Shown: positions 1 through 9,079 of the stretch, one piece after another
Numbering within the stretch: position 1 is the first letter of the stretch
Layout: each line of letters opens with the position of its first letter
From: Cercozoa sp. M6MM
Lineage: Eukaryota > Endomyxa: Ascetosporea
DNA length: 29,323 bases
Reading direction: 5' to 3' (one strand)
NCBI GenBank assembly: GCA_040357565.1
Contig: JBDODJ010000136.1
Notes under the pieces: generated by a model
Seen by the model: only the letters and a program-made list of their open reading frames with translations
Told to the model about the DNA's origin: nothing
The model's database searches: none
Program-made: the position numbers and the translations under genes

Positions 1-370
1 GGGGGGTAAGGGGGGGGGCTAAAAGTCACACACCGCGTGAACTCGAGCGAGATCGGTCGCTCGAACACCGGCGGCGACAGACGACCACCGTCACCGTCGT
101 CATCGGAACCGTCATCGGTATCATCAAAACCGTCAACGGCATCACCGGAACCGTCACTCACTCGGCCCAAACCGTCTTTGGAACCGTCCTTGGAACCGTC
201 CTTGGAACCGTCTTTGGAACCGTCCTCGAAACCGTCTTTGGAACCGTCTTTGGAACCGTCAACGACACCGACGGTTTCGTCCGCGCGGACGGCATCGCCA
301 TCGCCGAACGGCAGCGACTCGGCGCAGCAGCTGCTCGGAGACGCCAGCTCGCGCTGCTGCACGGCGTGCG
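1..370 (-). CDS. Possible partial low-complexity acidic protein (DGSK repeats), runs off left edge
   Basis: I do not recognise this. On the minus strand one frame stays open from about 385 to the window edge. It reads through a Ser/Cys-containing stretch, then tetrapeptide repeats of the type Asp-Gly-Ser-Lys, then an Asp/Gly-rich tail. The repeats are eight or so 12-bp units at 171-260 (unit GACGGTTCCAAA on the minus strand). Because the unit length is a multiple of three, the plus strand is open too (37-669, Glu-Pro-Ser-Leu repeats). I prefer the minus strand because the flanking non-repeat sequence also looks coding there (for example ELASPSSCCAESLPFGDGDA). No start, stop or splice site is secure. 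It could equally be a non-coding minisatellite. Confidence 0.3.
171..260. repeat. 12-bp tandem repeat (ACCGTCYTTGGA type)
   Basis: About eight near-identical 12-bp units with few substitutions (CTTT/CCTT/CCTC variants). The core hexamer ACCGTC/GACGGT also appears scattered upstream at 85-160, and as a separate array inside the dynamitin gene at 1750-1830. Confidence 0.9.
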
Positions 371-429
371 CTGTGCGAGGGGGGTATGGCTTTTCAGGGG
401 GGTGGGGGCGGGCGGGACGAAACACGTCT

Positions 430-943
430 ATGTGCGCACGCTACCAGCGGACACGTCGCATGCGACGTTCATCTCTGTTTTGCTACTGTGTTTCTCCTGT
501 GAGACAAAACGGACCAACAAACAAAATGATACAAGCCATGCCACACTCGAGACCAGTGTCCCAAATCGGCTGTGAAACGCCCAAAAAGCCAAAACACCTC
601 GTGAACTTTGCTCTACCAACGAGCACACGCCCATACGGACGGCCCAAAAGCCACGTGCACACTGTCTAGCCTACCAAAGCTCCCAGCCTGCCATCCAGCC
701 CGTTTCGCGATCATCTGGTGTGTCAATGAAACACGCCTAAATTTAGATTTAGCTTGGCTAGCTTTTATCTCAGTGACAAAGTTAACATGTTGAAGTGGAT
801 GAAAGCCGATACTTGCACCGTTTTTATGCACCCATTTTCGGGATCACAGCAAACAAAACAGAAAAAGTAGTGCCTAGGCAGTACGGTACATTTAGCGCAG
901 TTGTAATAGTGTCTGGTCGTGTGTTGATTACGTTTACACAGCA
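430..943. other. Intergenic stretch upstream of the dynamitin-like gene
   Basis: No convincing exon on either strand; the open frames here are short, overlap each other and lack family resemblance. It should contain the promoter of the gene that starts at 944. I see no TATA box or other core element I can defend. Confidence 0.5.
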
Positions 944-2831
944 ATGGACGAGGAGGAGGTGCGATTCGTGTCAGTAGATGTGCTATTGTTTTTGTGATGC
1001 TTGTTGTGCAGGTGATCGCGTATGAGGCCGCCCCGGAGCCAGTGCAATTAGGCGGTACTGCATGCAAAATGTTTACTGGATGCGAATGCAAGTGTGTACG
1101 CAGGAATTCCGTCGCAGCTGCGCTCCAAGACGCTGCACGACACCGATCTTGTGGAGGTATGTTGAAGTTCCCTTTTTCGTATTTGTCTGGTCCACTCGCT
1201 TTGCATTTTACGCGCAGGAAGAGGAGCAGATCGACGCAGCGGCATTGTTTAGTCGTTTTGCCGGTCGTGTGTTTGTGGCGGTGTGATTTGTGTTGACCTC
1301 CCCCGGTAAGGTCATGTTTTTTTTTTCTTTTGTCAGGAAGGCGACAAGCAAAAAGGCGACGATGTCGTTGTTTTCTCGACTGGCACGCGACGGGTGTGTT
1401 TGTCTACCTTGACCCCCTTCCGATGTTACCCCCCCCCCACAGGAGGCGCCAACAGAAATGCTCGCGCGCCTGCAGCGTAATTTCTTTTTGCTGATCGCCG
1501 AGTGATCGTTGGATGATCGCTAGGTGATCGCTGGGTGACTGACGGTGTGGCACGTGCGCAGGCGAGTCAGCCGAGCTGGAGCGCGTGCTGGCCTCGCTGC
1601 GCGACGATCGATCGGTCGCGACGGTGTGCGAAGCACTGAGTGACGGTGCACGTGCAGTCAGGGATCAATTGATCGCCAGTGAGCGACGGTTGCGCGACTG
1701 CCGGCAGGCGGACCGCGCGCATCTGCCGCAGCTGCACGTGTCCACTGACGCTGACGGTGATCGTGACGGTGATACTGACGGTGATGCTGACGGTGATGCT
1801 GACGGTAATAAAACCGTCAGTGACCATGTGACTGGCGATCAAACCGTCAGTGACCACGTGGCTACCGAGACGGCACGTGTCGTCGCTGTCGAGCGCAAAC
1901 TCGCGCTGCTCGAGCGTTTCGTCGGCACGCCGGTAGAGCACTCTGAGCAAAGGGGAGGGGGGCAGGGTAAGAGGAGGGTAAAGGGGGTAGGGTAAGAGGA
2001 GGGAAAGGGGTAGGGTAACAGGAGGGAAAGGGGGTAGGGCAACAGGAGGGAAAGGGAGATACACCTGGCACGCAGAACGGCGACGCGACGCTGTGCGAGC
2101 AGCTGCGGCAGCTGCGGCACCGCCTGTCGCTCACGACGCCGGACGAACTGGGCCGCGTCAAGTCGCGCGTCGAGCAGCTCCGCAAGGCACTGGCCTCGCT
2201 GGGCGACACGCTGCGCAAGCAGGTACTGCTTGCACCTGCTGTCACTACCGATCACTGATCGATCGTGTGATCGCTTATGATCACTTACGATTCGTTTCTG
2301 TAGGACTCGGTGCGCGGTGTCGCTCTCTTCCGACAGGCCAAGGTCAGTTGTTTGAAGTCCTCCGCGCGGACGCTGTCTCTGACAAGCTTGTTTGTGTTGT
2401 GCAGCTGCTGGCAGACACGGCCGAGCGACACCAGCGCTCGCTCGACGCTGTGCCTCAGGTACACAACTCTGTCCTGTCCGCGTGGCACGTGCCAACTGAC
2501 TCAGTGCCCACTGAGGGTAGGCACCACTTGGCACGTGTCAACGACTGTGTGTGTGTGCTAGATCCTGAGTCGTCTACGATCCCTGTCGCACGTGCACGCA
2601 CGTGGCGCAGACGTCGTGCGTCGCCTTGAGGTAACCACTGCTCTGAGTGGCCACGTGGCCATTGGAATGACCACTCTGAGTGACCACGTGTGTGATGATC
2701 AGGCACTGGAGACGAGAAACGCCGAGTTGGACCACCTGCTGCACAGCAATCGCACCGTGCTCGCGCAGCTGCAGCGCTCCGTCGACGCGCTCTCGCAGCA
2801 AGCTGCAACAGAAACCACAGCAGCTACTTGA
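944..2831 (+). CDS. DCTN2: Dynamitin-like dynactin subunit 2 (p50)
   Basis: Dynamitin is the elongated coiled-coil shoulder subunit of dynactin, the cytoplasmic dynein cofactor. Likely exons: 944-973, 1012-1054, 1104-1156, 1218-1269, 1337-1393, 1443-1501, about 1562-1932, 2076-2222, 2304-2342, 2405-2458, 2562-2630, 2703-2831. The order of segments follows DCTN2: an acidic N-terminus, then EAPTEMLARLQRNFFLL (compare the animal ETPQQKYQRLLHEVQEL segment), an ELE...RKLALLERFVG heptad block, LCEQLRQLRHRLSLTTPDEL, SRVEQLRKALASL, ILSRLRSLSHVHARGADVV and a C-terminal helix with HSNRTVLAQLQRSVDALSQ. Phases close from 1932 onward. The 1501/1562 junction does not close with GT-AG sites, so an indel or a missed mini-exon is possible there. 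An Asp-Gly repeat (DGDADGDADG) is inserted in the seventh exon. Identification rests on pattern resemblance of coiled coil, so it is good but not certain. Confidence 0.7.
1750..1862 (+). repeat. Coding 12-bp Asp-Gly repeat and duplicated TVSDHV unit
   Basis: Within the seventh exon of the dynamitin-like gene. GACGGTGATGCT-type 12-mers encode Asp-Gly-Asp-Ala repeats. They are followed by two copies of a segment reading TVSDHV, each ending in the E-box-like hexamer (CATGTG, then CACGTG). Frame is preserved throughout. Confidence 0.85.
1960..2060 (+). repeat. G-rich minisatellite, about 23-bp unit, intronic
   Basis: Four imperfect units of the form TAGGGTAAGAGGAGGGAAAG plus three to four G, inside the intron 1933-2075. 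Each unit has three or more GGG runs on the plus strand, so the array could form G-quadruplexes. Confidence 0.85.
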
Positions 2832-3039
2832 ACCGACACCCAGTAAGCAGCGCACTGCAAGATAGTTTAAGTTGCGTGGTCGACTTTTAATTTAGACTTG
2901 AGCGACGTGGCGCGACCCACGAGCTACATAGTTGGTTCTTAGTAGACTGCACTAACGGCACTGTCGTATCATTGACGGTAGCCTGTTACGAAACGGTATC
3001 TTCTATCCGGCCAGTCAGATCTCTGGTGAAGAAAGCTAT
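2832..3039. other. Intergenic, 3' of the dynamitin-like gene
   Basis: Presumed 3'UTR and spacer. No further exon is recognised. A poly(A) signal is not clear. Confidence 0.4.
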
Positions 3040-3385
3040 TCATTGAGCACTTTGAGAAGAGTGGTGTATTGTGTTTGTCTGGTACCCTGACCTCTCCGAG
3101 AGCGTTGCTAACCTTTTTACCCTGTGTTTGGTAGACTGACCTCGAAAGGGCAAGATTTTGCTCCTTTCCTGAAAAGGCTCTCTACTCACCAGGTAAAGCA
3201 CCTCTCCAGGCTCCAGCCCTTGCACTCTCACGGAATCCCTTGTTGCTGTCTTCCCAGCACAGAGAGCCTTTCTTTTTCTCCTTTACGTCCCTCCTTCTCC
3301 TTCCTTCCTTCTTCTGACTACCGGGCCTCTCTTCCTTCCCGACCAGTCTACTTCCTGTACTTTGCCGACCCTATCTTGGGGTAAC
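3040..3385 (-). repeat. Degenerate repeat copy A (inverted relative to copy B)
   Basis: Compared with the reverse complement of 3781-4060, this stretch has two strong anchor blocks. One is 18 bp, identical (3118-3135 against 3987-4004, core ACCCTGTGTTTGGTAGA). The other is 17 bp with one mismatch (3369-3385 against 3781-3797, CCCTAYCTTGGGGTAAC). Weaker similarity runs between and outside them. In the same relative frame both copies read Ser-Thr-Lys-His-Arg-Val over the first block. Neither copy has an intact ORF worth calling a gene. Likely a decayed mobile element or duplicated gene fragment; family unknown. Confidence 0.6.
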
Positions 3386-3780
3386 TACCTCTGAACTGAC
3401 TACGTCTACTGACTCAATTCTTCTTCACATCGATTCCATTTGTTTCTTTAGTCTTTTTCCTGGCATAGTACTCTTTTGCACTACCAAAGCCTCAATTTCT
3501 GGAGGGCTGCGGTAACAAGCCGCAGTTTGCTAGTAGATTGACTCAGTACTACACTCAACAGAACGGAATGCACCAAGGAACCAAGATCTCCTGGGACGAG
3601 GAAGCAACTGTCGAAGGACAACCAAGACTGGACCGAGAGGTCCCCGACTAGGTGGCCCTGTTGATTGAGAGATTGTCAATTTCAGTGAAGACAACGACTA
3701 AAGAAAGTAAGAATGTAAGGTCGTTTAATTTAGTGTTCGTTCGACGTCTCAATAAATCGAAAGATATCAGAAGAGAGAAG
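3386..3780. other. Spacer between inverted repeat copies
   Basis: About 395 bp without a convincing ORF. Nothing recognised. Confidence 0.5.
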
Positions 3781-4060
3781 GTTACCCCAAGGTAGGGCCG
3801 TCGTTACAGTTGAGAGTGTTGAGGGGCTTGTTCGATGATGAACAAAAGAAAAACAAACCCTCTTGCCTGCTCAAGCTAGAGCAAGTCAGTTGCTTTGGTG
3901 TCAACAAGCACAGTATCCCTGAGGTACCTGGTTTTGGAAAGAGGGCCTTGATTCAATTCTTGCAGCAGTTTCAAGCTGCTCGCCACTCTACCAAACACAG
4001 GGTATGCCAAGCTAGGCAGCACTCAATTGTTAGGTTACCAGCTCTCAACCTTAGCAAAAC
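3781..4060 (+). repeat. Degenerate repeat copy B (inverted relative to copy A)
   Basis: Partner of 3040-3385 in opposite orientation. A short open frame, 3810-4136, crosses it (about 100 codons starting Met-Arg-Val-Leu). It contains HSTKHRV where copy A has QSTKHRV, so the pair may derive from an old coding sequence. I do not recognise a domain. Confidence 0.55.
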
Positions 4061-4203
4061 ACTTCAATTCTTATTTGGCATGACTGATAGTTGCTTCCAC
4101 GCGGAGCAAGTAGTCAGCCGAGTAGGTTGTTGTTGACAGTAACAGCCCTGCTGATTGTTTGCTTTGTTTAGTTATCGAGGAGAGACGACTCAACTAACTG
4201 TCT

Positions 4204-5863
4204 CTAAAGAAAGACGTCGACAGTGTGCATGATGGCTCCCTGACATACGGGACATTCGGACACATCGCCTTTGGCGGCACACTGCACACAGCACAAAACA
4301 TATACGCAGAGTCAGCAGCGTGGTGGACAAAGACAGGGGCTACCTCTGGACAGAGACACAGATGCTTGCATGGCAGCAGGAGCACGCGACGCGGGTGCGC
4401 ACGGCAGCGCACACACGGCTGCAGCACCGTGGTGCCACTGCCACTCGTGTCGTTGGTGCTACTCCTGCCGGGAACGTTGCCTGCCTCCGCGTGTCTGCTT
4501 TCGGGAACACTAGTGTCCGCGCGGATGTCTGCGGTGACACTGGCCGTGGCACCCTCGATGTCCGAGTCGTTGTTCTCAATGCCCTGACTGTCCCTGTCAG
4601 TTGGCCTTTCTGTCGGTCTGTCAGTTGGCCTATCTGTCGGTCTGTCAGTTGGCCTATCTGTCGGTCTATCAGTTGGCCTGTCAGTTGGTCTGTCAGTTGG
4701 CCTATCAATGTTCTTGTCTCTGTTGGTGCCAGCTCTGTCACTGTCAGGCAGAGGAAACGGCCGCGTCTCTTCTTGTTCGTACTGTCCTTCGACTTCGCCT
4801 CTCTAGTGAAGGCCAAGTAAAGCAGGGGAGGGGTCGGGTAAGATCTGCGCACCTCATCGATCGGGTAGTTCGCACGTGTGTCGGCATCCGGGTCTGGCGG
4901 TGCACTCGGTGCCGAAGCCACCTGTACAGACCAAAGCTTAATGAAAAAAGACACATCGAGACAATGCAAGACACCAAGGTACCGAGGAAGCAGGTGGTGC
5001 ACTCGGAGCTGGTCGTCGGTAGCCACGCAGACCGAGTCTCCTACATAACACATACTTTCACTGTCATGAGATGCTGTGTGTGTGTGTGTGTCTGTTGTGC
5101 GTGTGTGTGCGTGTGTGTGTGCGTGTGCGTGTGTGTGCGTGTGTGAGGGGGTAATGCTATACCGAAGAAAGTCGCCATCGAACGTGAGCGACGACCATGA
5201 TGTGTTGGCTTCTGAATCCTGTATACACATACACGCACACATACCCATACCCATATCCATTCATTCTTAGTGAGACAGCGATAGACAGAGATAAATACAG
5301 TCGGAGAGAAGGCGTGCGAGAAGGAGTAGTGTGACTCATCAGTCAGGTTCTGTCGATACACATATTCTTACAGCAGAAGGCACTCTCTGAGCACAAGGAC
5401 ATACAGGAGGACGCGGTTGTTTGTCCTTGACAGTGTCGGGCCAGGAGACAGCGTCGCTGTCTAGTGTGCACTGTGACACCATACAATATATAACGTATAT
5501 AAATTAAACATATATATATATATATATTACATGACTGCCATCGTCATCATGCTCCGAATTGACACTGCGTCGCAGTCGCTGAAAGGTGCTGTTGCGCTTG
5601 TGAGAGACGCTGACACTGCGACTGCCGATGCTCACACTGGGCCGCTTCGGTCGTCGCAGACTGCTGGTGTTTCCGCTGCTGACCGAGGCGGGATACGATG
5701 ATACCGAACGCTCGTCGTCCTCTTCCTCCTGTTTCGGCAGTCGCATCATAAGATATATCTGAGCTGACAGGGAAAAAGGATACGGGTCGCCTTGTGTGCA
5801 CACCTTCGGCAAAGTGCACTCGCACAGTCTCCTGTGCAAAGAGACAGCGTCGAAATGATACAT
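4204..5863 (-). CDS. RING-finger protein with PTDR repeats (probable E3 ubiquitin ligase)
   Basis: Exons on the minus strand: 5863-5531, 5470-5372, 5218-5163, 5040-4983, 4921-4853, 4802-4344, 4281-4204. All phases close and give about 383 residues. The C-terminus is a C3HC4 RING: CVRC, then LLLPCKHLCLCPEC, then CPVC, with the C-x-H-x3-C-x2-C spacing seen in IAP- and neuralized-type RINGs. The ring is split by the last intron. The body is disordered: Ser/Arg-rich (SVSIGSRSVSVSHK), Pro/Ala-rich, then nine or so Pro-Thr-Asp-Arg repeats from 12-bp units at 4590-4710. No substrate-binding domain is visible. RING proteins normally recruit E2 enzymes; that role is inferred. The start at 5863 is the ATG of a continuous frame. 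A start in another frame near 5950 with an extra intron is possible. Confidence 0.8.
4594..4710 (-). repeat. In-frame 12-bp repeat encoding Pro-Thr-Asp-Arg
   Basis: About nine units in the RING gene. Synonymous differences (GAC/GAT, AGA/AGG, CCA/CCG, ACT/ACA) alternate while the peptide stays nearly constant, with one Glu for Asp. That pattern suggests selection on the protein rather than very recent slippage. Confidence 0.85.
5073..5152 (-). repeat. (CA)n/(CACG)n microsatellite in a RING-gene intron
   Basis: Imperfect GT/GTGC run on the plus strand, inside the intron between 5163 and 5040. Confidence 0.9.
5505..5528. repeat. (AT)n microsatellite at a 5' splice site
   Basis: On the minus strand the donor GTAATATATAT follows the exon ending at 5531, so the repeat starts right after the splice donor. 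Confidence 0.85.
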
Positions 5864-5953
5864 AGGCCATCAAAACTCAGAGAAGAGTGGCACCACGAGT
5901 CGGTTGATTTCGCTGATGCATTTCGTGGTCTTTTGGCGCTCATTCTCACTGTG

Positions 5954-5984
5954 TCAAAAATAAATAGTCAAAAATAAATAGTCA
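5954..5984. repeat. Short direct repeat between LRR and RING genes
   Basis: Two copies of TCAAAAATAAATAG in tandem, in the roughly 150-bp gap between the LRR gene stop and the RING gene start. On the minus strand this reads as two T/A-rich TATTTATTTTT boxes, which could be a promoter or 3' processing element. Confidence 0.7.
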
Positions 5985-6013
5985 AGGATAACGGCCAAGA
6001 CACAGGAGAAACC

Positions 6014-8811
6014 CTACAGCGTGCGAGCTTGAGCGAGTGCATCGCGCGCAACGGCGTAATTCTCGTCCCGTCGCGCCTCGTGCTCTTTCACTACCAAACA
6101 GACCAATCAATAATTTTCTTGGTTTAAACACAACAATAAACACACTAGCGGAGGTACCAATGTCTTTCCTGATGTCGGTTTCAATGTTTCGCACTCTGCA
6201 GAGCACACGTTAAACTGTCATTGAGATCGCTCATTTGTGTGATAGCGTACAGTCGAAAAATCTCGCTTCGAATGTCGAAAACAGAGCCCACGCGTTCTCG
6301 AATCTGCATCAAAACAGTTCAGCTTGTTAGAATACCAAATAAAGATCAACACAAGTGTACCTGCTCCTTGAGCAGTCGAAACATTTGTCTGCCTCGATTC
6401 AGTTTCTGAGCGCAAACGTTAAACTGAGAAAACAAAACAAGTGAACTCAACACTCAGCTTTACCGCAGAAGCATCCTGCAGTAACTGCTGGCATTCTTGC
6501 GCAGTCTCGTACTGCCGTCGAGCCTCAGCAACCCGCATTCTCTGCAGGAGGACACAACAACACAAAGTGTGGCTACAAAAGATAACGGTTTGATGCGTGC
6601 TGTTTACCTCTTTGATTTGAACATTACTGGCGCGCAGTCGCTTCAAAGTGGTTTTGTTCGACTTTTTCTGAACACGGAACCTAATCACAAACTCGAGTCG
6701 CACTTAAAAAGCGCACCTGTCGCAGAAACGTCTGGACGTCAGCCACGAGGCCACGCGCCAGAGCGACCTGTAGTAGTGAATGTCCAGTGTTCGTTTTGCA
6801 ATTCGGCCCGTTGTACCAAATGCGCCGCCTTAACCGACGGAAACAGATACGACGTCACCTCTACCAGTAGCAACGACACGAGTGCTGGTTCGCACTTGAC
6901 AAATTCAACTACGGCAGATTGCTCTGTGTCACGGGAGGGGTAGTGGTACATAAACAAACTCAAGGGAAGGTCAAACCGTGTTCGGAAGCTCGCAGCAGCA
7001 GCGACAAATGCGAGCGGCCGAGCACTTGTTGTTCCATCTGAAACAAGAAACAACATAGAATGAAGAACAAAACTGAAGAAAGGCAAGAAGATAGAAAGAA
7101 AAAGAAAAAGAAAAAGAAAAAGAAAAAGGAAAAGAAAAAGGAAAAGGTCACTGTTGGCAGGTACCTCTGCCCTCCAGGGAACCAAGACGACCTGCCGCTT
7201 AATCACGCCGATGCGGCACTGTACGCCTTGCTCTGTGCCATGAAAATAACCAACACGAATACACAGCAAAGGGAAACACATAGATTAGTGGCAAGTGAAG
7301 CAAACGCTACTCGCAAGTCGTATATCACACGGTCGCCGCGTGTCACCTGAGCAGACACATGAGCGCAGCTACACAAGAAACTGATACTATGGAGGCTACC
7401 CACGGAAAGGTAGCCATGAAACGAGACGTGCTGACACATGTGCCACAGCACTTGCTCCTTCTGCGGCAAAAGAAGCATAGATATCAATGTCAAGCGTATT
7501 ATGGAACACAGATAGAAACAGGCGGATACCGAGATGTTGAGAAAACCAGCACTTTGAGCTTCTGCTTCGATAATTCGACACGTCTCTTCGGTGCCTCCGC
7601 TGTGTGGGAGTTAAAAACAAACAAAGCAAAGTAAACAAGCGACAGTGCACCCTTTGCGACTCGAGGCAACTTTCGAAAGAATGGCTTGCAGCTTGCCTTG
7701 CGTCACTCTGCATTCACAAGTATACTGATCAAACAAACGAAAGGAAGCGGAGATGAGGAACCTGTTATCCCGCAACGATAGTTTCTCTATGCGCGTGTTG
7801 CTATCTAGCGACTGTGTGACACGTGCGCACACAAAGTGCTAGACTGGGCGACAAGCAGGCAGAGGCAAAAAGTGAGAGTACTTTCAGCAGCAAATCGGCA
7901 CCGGAATTCGTGAGATAATTGTCATTCACCACGAGCACCTAGGGAGCGGTTCAGTAGATGAAACACAAGGGACAAAAGCGAGAACAGAGGAAAGCAATTA
8001 AAATGCAAGCTTAGATATTAAATCGGAAGTAGATACCTTCAGTGGAGCATCGGAAGCAACTAGATGTGCCAAATGCACCGCTGCAGCATCAGTTATTCTG
8101 CGAAACTCAATCTCAACTCGTCCGCACATCAAAAACAAGCACAGTCCAAATACAACTACCTATTGCACGACAGGTAGAGATGCTCCACCGTGCGATTTCG
8201 CAGCATGCCATAGATAATGTAAGCCACGCCCTAACGAAAGGCACAACACAGTCTGGCAAACCAAAGCGCACGCAATCCGAAAGAAAGTGTACAACGTCAG
8301 TGATCTCGTTGGCACTGAGGTAGAGCACTTTGAGTGACGGAGTGGCACACAGCAGCGCCGCCAACAGCGGAGCACATTTGTCCTATCAAAACACAAAGGT
8401 ACAGAGATTGAGTACACTGCGTGTCCTTTTGTTTTCGATCTTACAGAGATGGAGTTTCGACCGAGGAGAACGTGCTTGATGCGGCGGTGTTGAATTAGTG
8501 CTGCCAGCAGTCGCTCGGTACCTTTGTCTTTGAGCGATGTGCTCCACAGGTTCAACTCCAGCAGCGACGTGTTGCTCTGCACAAAGCAAGTTAGTCATCC
8601 TTTGTCCTTCTTTTTAGAGCGGAAAACTACCGCAAGAGCCGAACTGAACACTTTCACATCGTCCCAGGTCACTGCACGATTCGCACACATTAACAGTCCT
8701 GCGCCATCAGTTTTAATTTGAAAGCTCCAATGTACCCTTGGAGACACATTTCAGCTTCACGAGCTCGTTTCGGCGAAGCTTTGGCACGGCCTCACGCAGC
8801 GTTTCTACCAT
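6014..8811 (-). CDS. Leucine-rich-repeat protein (ribonuclease-inhibitor type) with coiled-coil tail
   Basis: Exons that close in phase: 8811-8736, 8671-8631, 8576-8445, 8382-8293, 8230-8160, 8097-8037, 7938-7882, 7811-7651, 7599-7547, 7460 onward. The 3' end is clear again from about 6700 to the TAG at 6014-6016. After MVETLREAVPKLRRNELVKL come about five RNI-like LRRs, e.g. SLLELNLWSTSLKDKGTERL, LKVLYLSANEITDVGVAYII, VEHLYLSCNRITDAAAVHL and LKVLVVNDNYLTNSGADLLL. Several introns fall at LRR boundaries. The middle (about 6700-7460) is less certain but contains ankyrin-like text (TNTGHSLLQVALARGLVADV). The C-terminus is a charged coiled coil (RMRVAEARRQYETAQECQQL ... DIVKEHEARRDENYAVARDA). LRRs normally bind proteins; the partner is unknown. 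The next gene downstream on the same strand starts only about 150 bp away. Confidence 0.8.
7086..7150. repeat. (AAAAAG)n / polypyrimidine tract, intronic
   Basis: Plus-strand A/G hexamers. On the minus (sense) strand this is a long CTTTTT tract, upstream of a 3' splice site near 7036. Confidence 0.9.
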
Positions 8812-9079
8812 CACTTCTGCCTCACAAGTTTGAATACAAGATGGTCGCACAGATCAGAGCCTCTGCCGGCGTCTGCTTGCTATGCGCCTACAGCAGAGTA
8901 TGTGCTACTCCATGCACAAGCTCGACAGACGACTAGGCAACACTCACTGAAGAATGGAGTGGTCATTTTGGTTAAGTGTGCGCACGGAAGTGCACTCGGC
9001 GCATCTTCTGAGTCTCTAATCTGTTATCGTCGGTGCTGTATCGTGAAGTTACTTGCAGTACATGTGAAAGTCAAATAAA

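Noticed and set aside
37..669. 210-codon plus-strand ORF with Glu-Pro-Ser-Leu repeats
   Set aside because: Its repeats are the mirror of a 12-bp array that is open on both strands, there is no ATG at its 5' end, and the non-repeat half has no coding character.
1750..1806. Calcium-binding type Asp-Gly repeats
   Set aside because: DGDADGDADG resembles calcium loops of secreted proteins, but the host gene looks like cytoplasmic dynamitin and the array is a simple 12-bp slippage product.
4340..5260. 306-codon open frame on the minus strand over the RING gene
   Set aside because: It runs through a CA microsatellite and in the 3' part is out of phase with the RING motif. The spliced model in another frame gives an intact C3HC4 ring and closes in phase.
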